A stretch of DNA of 64,000 nt from an uncultured Bacillota bacterium. Lineage in GTDB: Bacteria > Bacillota > Clostridia > Christensenellales > UBA1242. Location: the NCBI GenBank assembly GCA_949292985.1, contig CASFBF010000011.1, positions 207,649 to 271,648 on the forward strand, read 5' to 3'. The notes beneath the pieces are model-generated. The model was not told the origin of the DNA. It did not search any database and saw only the letters and a list, made by a program, of their open reading frames with translations. The position numbers and the translations under genes were made by a program. Each line of letters starts with the position of its first letter. The first letter of the stretch is position 1. Of this stretch, positions 57,884-64,000 are shown in pieces.

Positions 57884-60732
57884 GTTTCCTCCTGTAATCT
57901 TCTTGTAAATGTAAAATATGGCAATTGCTCTGCCATATTTTTCGTTATTTTTTTATTTTTCGCCATCACCACTGTTGCTTTTCCTGCATCGTCTATATTA
58001 ACGATTACCCATGCCTCGCCGTCAACAGGTGGCGTAAATTCTCCTAAATGAAATTGTTTAGGGTTGCCTTCATCATCTAATGTTATGTTTTGTGAAGAAA
58101 TAGCATTTGAAACTAACGTCATTGGTTTTAAATCAATTTGGTTTACAAATTTTTTTACTTTATATGGTGATATATATAATTGATAATTTGTTGTAATGTT
58201 TGTCACCAACCTGCTGGTAGTAGTTAATGCCGGGCCCAATATTATGTCATTATCGTTGGTTATAAAATGGACAAAAAATCCAACATTTGGAACTTCTCTG
58301 CTATCTTTATCAAAGATATAATCGTTAATCGAAAAAACACTGCTTGCATTTTCTGTTGAGTTTATTTCTGGCAACGCATCTCCATATTTTTTCATTTCAG
58401 TATAATTTGTCGGCACTGGATAATTTTCTATATAATCCAGGCTTAAATATTTTGCCTCACCATAATCATCTCCTATTTCGACGGCCTGCAAGGTTCTAAT
58501 ATTTTCCGTATCTGGAGTTGGCCCCATCACAATCTTATCCCCTGCTGCATAACTATCTTGAAAGGCTGTTCCAAAAAATAAACTTGTTCCAAATCCCAGG
58601 CTTATTAAAGGCAAGGCAACCGTTTTAATTTCATTTTCTTCCTCATCTTTTGTAGTCGCAATAACCATCAATACTTCATTATCGCTCGTCAAGTTATTGC
58701 TGAACTGATTTATTATTTTGTTTATTCCGTTAACTTTAATAGCAGACAAACCATCACTAGCATCTTTATCGCCGACAATACAATAATTTTTCAAGCGGCA
58801 GTATCTCGTTAAACTTTGTTTCTCCGACACTTCATAGTATCTTAAATTGTTTTTTATACCAACATACTCGTTCCATCTTTGAAAATCTTTACTAAACCCT
58901 ATTTGCACTTGAATAAAAGTTTGATAGTATTCTATAATCATGTTTGATATATAATAATTGCCACCTTTTATTTTTACAAAGCCGCCAATTTTAGGTATTT
59001 CATGAAGATTTCTTACAATATATGTTCTAACTATCTCAACATTCCCAAGCCGCGCCACTACGCCCTTCATATTTTCGCCATATGCTTGGCTGTTGATTAA
59101 ATTTGAATTTTGATTATATGCCATTTCGCTTGTGTAGCCCAATTCGTTTATATTCTGTTTAGTCTGCTCTACTTGCGCTGAAATGATAGGAATGTATGTT
59201 ACACGAAACATTAAATTTTGCAATAAATAAAAATTATCATCAGGCGATCCAAAAATTTCATCTATTATTGATTGTTCAATCCCCGTTTTTCTCTCTATTA
59301 TGTTTTGAATAGCATAATTTTTAAATCGATCTCCAATGTTTGTAATACTGTTGTCCGCTTTAAACTGCAATCCCTGTATATTAGCTTCGCCTTGAACAAA
59401 ATAAATTGCATAACATTTTGCATATGGGTAGGTTTCATCATATGAACTTAATAAATCGTATTCGGCTTTCTCGTAAACGAATGGCGTAATGTCACCCACT
59501 AAAGTATTGTTGTCATCATTTAAATAACCACATTCTAACTTTATGACTTTCTCAATTGGAAATTGCGTCTTGATAATCAAATTGTCTTCTAAAACATAGG
59601 CCTGTCCAGATTCCGTTCGTAATGTTTGGTAACCGAAGCCTGGTTCACTGATGGCTCCCTCTTGTTCGAAATTGACTAAATTATCAACGGTCGACACGAT
59701 GCTTGAACAATATTGTTCTATTCCCCACGATGTCTCGTTGATTGAATATTTACTAGCATCAAAATTTAATTCTTCCGCGCCTCCCAGTTCATCAAAATAT
59801 AAAATTGAATTTCGAAGTCTTGGTATTGCATGGAGGTATCCACCTATCACGCTTAGCGCTTCCCAAAGCGTCATTTGATTACTTAAAGCAAATTCTGGCG
59901 TTGCTATATCAGCAAACTCTTGTAATTGTTTTTCATTTAACTTATATCTTGGCTCTTCTCCCTTATATAAAGCCTCAGCCGTTTCTAAAAGTGTTTCGAT
60001 AAATTTGTCTAACATTTTAACACTTGGCTTATTTACGAATCTAATTACATCTATTTTTATAACAAGCGTTTGTGGATTTCTATCAAAACTCCCGCTATCT
60101 ATATGATACTCTAAACTATATGTGCCCACTTTATTAAAATTGAAGTTTTGAGGAAAAGCATTCGCATCAGGATTTTTACTTGAATCTAAATCAATATAAT
60201 ACAACAATGTGTTGTTTTCATCATATAATTTACAATACTTATTGGTTGGCCAACCACTTATGTCCTCCCATAAATCTACAATCTTTAAAGATTCGTTAAT
60301 ATTAAATGGAGAAGAATATTTAGCAATACGCCATTCTTCAGTAATGCCTTCCGTCTGTATATAAAATGGAGGTCCTATAATTTCTGTAAAATCCTGTATT
60401 AATGGATTTGTAATCGTCTTTCCGCCTATTAAAAATCGTTCAAGACATTTTGTTTCTTCCATTATGCCAATTTGGTGGTTGTATTTTTTTAATTGGATGT
60501 TCTCTGATATGTTGTCACTGGTCACCACCGCATATCTTTTTTCTGTTGTTATGCCATCGGTTATTTCTAAATAGACAGGCGTCAAAGGTCTAAACTCTGT
60601 TGCTTCATTAAGGTTTATAAGTTCAAATGACGCATTGTCAAGCGATTCGTCTAAAACCTTTGTTTCTTTATACGGATATGGCAAAAAACTCGAATAATCT
60701 TTGCCGTTAATTAAACATTTATTTATCTTCAT
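57880..60732 (-). CDS. Large tail/baseplate hub-like protein
   Basis: 950 aa. Begins MKINKCLINGKDYSSFLPYPY and has DNASFELINLNEATEFRPLTPVYLEI, a beta-barrel opening as in gp27/late-control-D-like hubs and Tal proteins; the central part includes FALSNQMTLWEALSVIGGYLHAIPRLRN. The C-terminus carries beta-rich repeats. No peptidase motif is seen. Position before the receptor-binding gene supports a distal tail role. Overlaps the fibre gene by 4 bp. Confidence 0.7.
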   Translation of the reverse strand: MKINKCLINGKDYSSFLPYPYKETKVLDESLDNASFELINLNEATEFRPLTPVYLEITDGITTEKRYAVVTSDNISENIQLKKYNHQIGIMEETKCLERFLIGGKTITNPLIQDFTEIIGPPFYIQTEGITEEWRIAKYSSPFNINESLKIVDLWEDISGWPTNKYCKLYDENNTLLYYIDLDSSKNPDANAFPQNFNFNKVGTYSLEYHIDSGSFDRNPQTLVIKIDVIRFVNKPSVKMLDKFIETLLETAEALYKGEEPRYKLNEKQLQEFADIATPEFALSNQMTLWEALSVIGGYLHAIPRLRNSILYFDELGGAEELNFDASKYSINETSWGIEQYCSSIVSTVDNLVNFEQEGAISEPGFGYQTLRTESGQAYVLEDNLIIKTQFPIEKVIKLECGYLNDDNNTLVGDITPFVYEKAEYDLLSSYDETYPYAKCYAIYFVQGEANIQGLQFKADNSITNIGDRFKNYAIQNIIERKTGIEQSIIDEIFGSPDDNFYLLQNLMFRVTYIPIISAQVEQTKQNINELGYTSEMAYNQNSNLINSQAYGENMKGVVARLGNVEIVRTYIVRNLHEIPKIGGFVKIKGGNYYISNMIIEYYQTFIQVQIGFSKDFQRWNEYVGIKNNLRYYEVSEKQSLTRYCRLKNYCIVGDKDASDGLSAIKVNGINKIINQFSNNLTSDNEVLMVIATTKDEEENEIKTVALPLISLGFGTSLFFGTAFQDSYAAGDKIVMGPTPDTENIRTLQAVEIGDDYGEAKYLSLDYIENYPVPTNYTEMKKYGDALPEINSTENASSVFSINDYIFDKDSREVPNVGFFVHFITNDNDIILGPALTTTSRLVTNITTNYQLYISPYKVKKFVNQIDLKPMTLVSNAISSQNITLDDEGNPKQFHLGEFTPPVDGEAWVIVNIDDAGKATVVMAKNKKITKNMAEQLPYFTFTRRLQEET

Positions 60733-61212
60733 TTATGCTCCCGTCCTTGACTTGTTAAATGCTGCCCCTGCTCTCGTTCTTGCATAATCAAGGTTAATAT
60801 TTTCTATTCTCTTACTATTTTCGATTTCATTTGCTCGCTGAACCCATCCAAATACTTTACTAAGGATAGCCGCCCCAAAGCCAAGCAACCCGCCAGTAAA
60901 TGTTGACATCCCTAAGGCAGCCCCAAAGGCTATACCTCCCATCGTGCTTTTATAAATATTAATACCTTCTTTAACTACGCCCACAACAGCCCGCTGTCTT
61001 TCAACAAGTTGAGTAGAGCCTGTCGTCGTCTGCAAATTGTTAAAATAAACATTTTCTGCCAATTCTATAAATGGCATTACTGCTTGGGCCTTAATGTAAT
61101 TTGTCAAGGCTTTCCCTACTTTTGCTTGCTTGTCCCGCGCTTCTGTTTGTGCATCCTGACCTTCGTTGCCGCCATTAAACTCTACTCTAAGCACATATTG
61201 ATTTTTTGACAT
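60733..61212 (-). CDS. Phage tail protein with glycine-zipper helix
   Basis: 159 aa. A helical start (QDAQTEARDKQAKVGKALTNYIKAQ), a Gly/Ala-rich membrane-active segment (GGIAFGAALGMSTFTGGLLG, residues about 93-112) and a basic end. The glycine-zipper segment could insert in the host membrane during DNA delivery. It lies where a tape-measure gene would be expected but is far too short for one. Confidence 0.55.
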   Translation of the reverse strand: MSKNQYVLRVEFNGGNEGQDAQTEARDKQAKVGKALTNYIKAQAVMPFIELAENVYFNNLQTTTGSTQLVERQRAVVGVVKEGINIYKSTMGGIAFGAALGMSTFTGGLLGFGAAILSKVFGWVQRANEIENSKRIENINLDYARTRAGAAFNKSRTGA

Positions 61213-61221
61213 ATAAGCCTC

Positions 61222-63234
61222 CTACACCCATTGTTCAAGTTTTGTTATATGCAACTCTTGGAAATGCCCCTCATCACCATTTGTTGTATAATTTCGATAA
61301 GTTAATGCGTTATTGCTTTGAAGCAATATAGTTAATTCAATTTGCGCAGCGGTTTCGCCAGTAGAATTAAATATTTCTTGTGAAAAAACTAAGTTATCGC
61401 TTTCATTAGTAGCAAAAATCACATTATTTTTACTTATTTGTTGGTTGTTTGGGATATAACTAGCATAACCAGAGAATCTTAACTTCCGTCCAACCACAAG
61501 CCCATCTATTGCGATAGTTCCTTCATAGCCTACAATATCTTCTGCATATGTGAGCGGAAGAATTGTTCTATTGTTCTCTAACAAAATCCATTCGCCCGCG
61601 TCAGCAGTGAATAAGACGTTTTCTTCTACTGTATAATTAGAATTGTTCTCGTAAGGAATCTGCGCCCCTGTTTGAGTTGACGTTATTGTTATTTCACTAA
61701 TTTCTTTGCCTGTATCAGCAACAACATCAAACGTTAAAACATCTCCAGCATAAATTGAATCGCTTGCCGAAATATTTCCTATCCCCGCAGCGAGATAGAG
61801 TGAAGACAATCGCTCTATCGTAACAGAGACATTGTTTGTTTGCAATGTAAGTGTCAATGGCTTATAATAAGTAGTTTCGCACGTAATTGTGATATTTCCT
61901 GAAACTGTAATTTGTTCACTCGTAAGCTCTTCGCCATTTATAAAGATTTCATCAACTGAGTAATTTATTTCTGCTTCAAAAGATATTTTTAAAATATCTC
62001 CTTCAAAAATGTCGGCATTGTTTTGTAGCGGCCCTATGTTAGCCGCACTGTTTAATGAACTTATTCTTTCACAAAGAATAATAGCGTGCTCGGCAGAAAT
62101 AGTTAATTTGTAAGTTTCTAATGGCTCTGTTTCTAACTCAACAATAATATTTGAATCAACAGTAATTTCATCCCCAAAATTATAAGGTTGTCCATTTATT
62201 TTACATGATGAAACTTGATACCCCCCAGCGATACTTTCTACTGTAATTTTAATTATATCTTTAAAATATAAATTTCCGTTTTCAGCGATAATCTCATTTG
62301 GTTGGCTAAATGGATTTTGTGAATACAGGCGAACGCATTGTAATTCTACATTCCCGTCTTGAATTATTTGAAGAGAGTAAGGTTTTGCCTCGTATAGCCC
62401 GACATTTATCCCAACATTACTCGACCTTACGATAGTTGCCGTTTCGTTTCCATATTTCATTGTGTAAAAATTAGTCGTTTTTTCACCATTTGCATTTGGC
62501 ACCAACAATTTTACATTATTTATCAGTGCGTTGTTTGACCCGCATAAATCTTTAACAATGGCATCTGTCGGGTCATCTAAAAACTGAGGCATAACAAAAT
62601 CAATGCCGAAGGTTCCTTGCAAAGACTCGCCTTTTGTATTTCCTTCTTCGCTAAAACTGTATTGATTAACAACCCTTGCCTTAGTTAAGGTTAACTGCTC
62701 AAAATTTATTTCTTTATCGTTAATATAAAGTTCATAAGAATTGCCGTTCGCGATGTTTTCTGTTACAACAAAGCGCACGCTAAAACCAACAGGGATGATT
62801 TCACCCATATCGCTTGTTTGCATTGAAATCTCTTGATCGTCTGCAAGTTCAAACAATGGGACGACTTGATATTGGACTTCATCTGCCTGCAAATAAAAAG
62901 GACTTGCATTTTTTTCTCTTGCAAATCCATTCACAACTTTTAAAATTTCTTTAATGCTGTTATAATTTCCATCAGCATCTATATCCAGCGTATCAATATT
63001 AACAGCAAATTCAATGTTCGCTGTTGTCTCAAACATATTTATATTAGGAATAGGCAATAACGTCGCTGGCAAAAAATCGACAATTCCATAAGTTCTACGT
63101 TCAACTTCATTTCCAATTCTATATGCATTCTTGTAATCACCCAAAGTTAAAAATAATTTAAATTTTAAATTCTCTTGATAACTATTAAGTCCTGTTTCTA
63201 ACCATTCAACTATTTTTTCTTGAATTAGTTCCAC
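61222..63234 (-). CDS. Phage tail protein with three ~84-residue repeats
   Basis: 670 aa. Residues 1-160 look like a tail-completion/terminator domain (MELIQEKIVEWLETGLNSYQ), and 165-285 a beta-rich part. From about residue 290 three repeats of roughly 84 residues follow (starts near 290, 375 and 458), sharing VxxERxSSLxxAAxIG, GDxLxI and INGxxxxxxxITVxxNI. They resemble the B-repeat/Ig-like decorations on surface proteins. The combination suggests a fused neck/tube protein with decorative domains. It overlaps the gp10-like gene by 29 bp. Confidence 0.65.
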   Translation of the reverse strand: MELIQEKIVEWLETGLNSYQENLKFKLFLTLGDYKNAYRIGNEVERRTYGIVDFLPATLLPIPNINMFETTANIEFAVNIDTLDIDADGNYNSIKEILKVVNGFAREKNASPFYLQADEVQYQVVPLFELADDQEISMQTSDMGEIIPVGFSVRFVVTENIANGNSYELYINDKEINFEQLTLTKARVVNQYSFSEEGNTKGESLQGTFGIDFVMPQFLDDPTDAIVKDLCGSNNALINNVKLLVPNANGEKTTNFYTMKYGNETATIVRSSNVGINVGLYEAKPYSLQIIQDGNVELQCVRLYSQNPFSQPNEIIAENGNLYFKDIIKITVESIAGGYQVSSCKINGQPYNFGDEITVDSNIIVELETEPLETYKLTISAEHAIILCERISSLNSAANIGPLQNNADIFEGDILKISFEAEINYSVDEIFINGEELTSEQITVSGNITITCETTYYKPLTLTLQTNNVSVTIERLSSLYLAAGIGNISASDSIYAGDVLTFDVVADTGKEISEITITSTQTGAQIPYENNSNYTVEENVLFTADAGEWILLENNRTILPLTYAEDIVGYEGTIAIDGLVVGRKLRFSGYASYIPNNQQISKNNVIFATNESDNLVFSQEIFNSTGETAAQIELTILLQSNNALTYRNYTTNGDEGHFQELHITKLEQWV

Positions 63235-63550
63235 GTTCCAATTCCCCCTCTAGTATTTTTGCTAACATTGAAATTGCTTGTTCAACGCTTTTATTCCAAT
63301 AATTTTCATTGGGATTTTGCCTACCATGCCATTTGGTGCTTACCCATTTTTCATTAACAAAAGGCACATATGGCGCCATTCCATATGTATAGTCTTTTAA
63401 ATATGGATTGCCTCCTGAGTCGACATACAATTCCCAAGTGTTTGGTTTCATTCTTTTTATTTTAGTGCTATAGCAAAGATCCCCTGTGTCAAAAGGGGTT
63501 CTTTTTTGAATATATTTTAAAAGTCTACGCATAATCGCTACTTGTGTCAT
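63206..63550 (-). CDS. HK97 gp10-like neck/tail completion protein
   Basis: 114 aa. RRLLKYIQKRTPFDTGDLCYST and then YTYGMAPYVPFVNEKWVSTKWHGRQNPNENYW match the HK97-gp10 group (residues conserved around DTGxLxxS and YAxYVxxG). GGAGG precedes the ATG. It follows the head-closure-like gene with a 4-bp overlap. Confidence 0.75.
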   Translation of the reverse strand: MTQVAIMRRLLKYIQKRTPFDTGDLCYSTKIKRMKPNTWELYVDSGGNPYLKDYTYGMAPYVPFVNEKWVSTKWHGRQNPNENYWNKSVEQAISMLAKILEGELERGTNSRKNS

Positions 63551-63912
63551 TTGTTAACCTCCATTGGATTAGAAATAGCCACAAGGCTCAATACAAAATC
63601 AACAGATGGATTTACACCTATTAAATATACTTGTGGAAAAACCTCAACCGGCATTTTAACTACTTCTTGTATTTTAAATCTATCGCCAAATTGGTCAACC
63701 ACAATTTGGCGAGGCGCCCAATCCAAATGCCAACTTGTTTTTATAGTTGTTCGCCCTTGCGTTTTAATTAAGTTGTTAATTACTGTTCCATAGGTTTTTC
63801 TTTCATCATTCAAAATTTGGTATTCAAAATATTCACCATCTTTTGATGCAGTGTTTGAAAATTTGTAACCACTAAAAAAATCTTGAGGATTTTTTGAAAG
63901 TTCATCAATCAT
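63547..63912 (-). CDS. Phage head-closure or neck protein
   Basis: 121 aa from the ATG at 63910-63912, which has GAGG upstream; a GTG four codons earlier is possible. Beta-rich (SWHLDWAPRQIVVDQFGDRFKIQEVVKM). Position immediately before the gp10-like gene fits head-closure (gp16-type) proteins. No firm family call. Confidence 0.5.
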   Translation of the reverse strand: MIDELSKNPQDFFSGYKFSNTASKDGEYFEYQILNDERKTYGTVINNLIKTQGRTTIKTSWHLDWAPRQIVVDQFGDRFKIQEVVKMPVEVFPQVYLIGVNPSVDFVLSLVAISNPMEVNK

Positions 63913-64000
63913 CTTCTGCCTCACAATACATGTTTAAAATCGTATATTGCCCAGTGTAAGTTAGAGGAACGCCTAGTTTGTCTATTGTTTTATTTAAAAT
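63905..64000 (-). CDS. C-terminal end of a phage gene cut by the right edge
   Basis: The last 31 codons, with DKLGVPLTYTGQYTILN, stop at 63905-63907 and overlap the next start by 8 bp. Short beta-rich text of this kind fits a head-tail adaptor, but too little is present to say. Confidence 0.4.
   Translation of the reverse strand: MLNKTIDKLGVPLTYTGQYTILNMYCEAEDD

Noticed and set aside
1-64000. The window as a small circular phage-plasmid joining its two ends
   Set aside because: The 46 kb between the phage parts is ordinary chromosome with essential genes (ileS, ffh, topA, ribosomal proteins).
1-64000. CRISPR array or insertion sequence
   Set aside because: No regularly spaced direct repeats, cas genes or transposase genes were seen on reading the window.

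Overview
The window is AT-rich bacterial chromosome of Bacillota (Firmicutes) type, read with the standard code (TGA is used as a stop). The signs are the block ylxM-ffh-rpsP-khpA-rimM-trmD-rbgA-yraN with rplS next to it, a yifB-dprA-topA-trmFO-hslV-hslU run ordered as in Bacillus, a T-box leader on ileS, a large Gram-positive SRP RNA, and a DnaD/DnaI-type replication pair. No sporulation genes were recognised. An uncultured gut Clostridia-like lineage is the best guess, but the sequence alone cannot prove it.

Layout. 1-3.1 kb: packaging and head genes of a prophage (capsid start, scaffold, portal, a zinc-ribbon-like protein, a small-terminase-like protein), all on the minus strand and running off the left edge; no large terminase is present. 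3.2-12.6 kb: a nitrate/taurine/thiamine-type ABC importer lacking its binding protein, a YkvI-like permease, an exported protein, an orphan 338-aa protein, rlmH, two CPBP membrane proteases, tadA, a SHOCT protein, an SDR and a small Cys-rich protein. 12.6-19.3 kb: pepF-rluA-rRNA methyltransferase-ileS, one operon behind an isoleucine T-box. 19.3-22.8 kb: a CBS protein, SRP RNA, cloverleaf element A, a YtxH-like peptide, iscU-iscS, trxA. 22.8-35.9 kb: the protease/topoisomerase run and the ribosome/SRP run. 36-40.8 kb: hemW-lepA, a GDPD, cloverleaf element B, rsmD, an Arc-like regulator, tRNA-Lys. 40.8-49.8 kb: a PIN-type toxin/antitoxin pair, a GT4 glycosyltransferase, a three-gene DUF11/Cys-rich surface operon, an M1 lipoprotein peptidase, dnaD-dnaI. 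49.84 kb to the right edge: a second prophage that starts at a tRNA 3'-end fragment (attachment-site signature), with a small structured RNA, a moron-like cassette (DUF3800), a set of membrane proteins where lysis genes usually lie, a large fibre, a baseplate-like protein and neck genes.

Most striking observation. Two intergenic elements about 19 kb apart (20473-20564 and 39705-39798) share almost no primary sequence but fold into the same cloverleaf: an outer stem of 10-11 bp or more closing three perfect hairpins, with identical junction spacing (0, 1, 1 and 0 unpaired bases). Element B supplies the stop codon and last residues of RsmD. I cannot assign them to a named family. Other signals worth checking are predicted leaderless promoters (-35, 17 bp, -10, six bases, ATG) on lepA, rsmD, tadA and CPBP genes; a candidate small RNA opposing a 22-codon hydrophobic ORF at the prophage edge; and an attenuator-like hairpin in the leader of the DUF11 operon.
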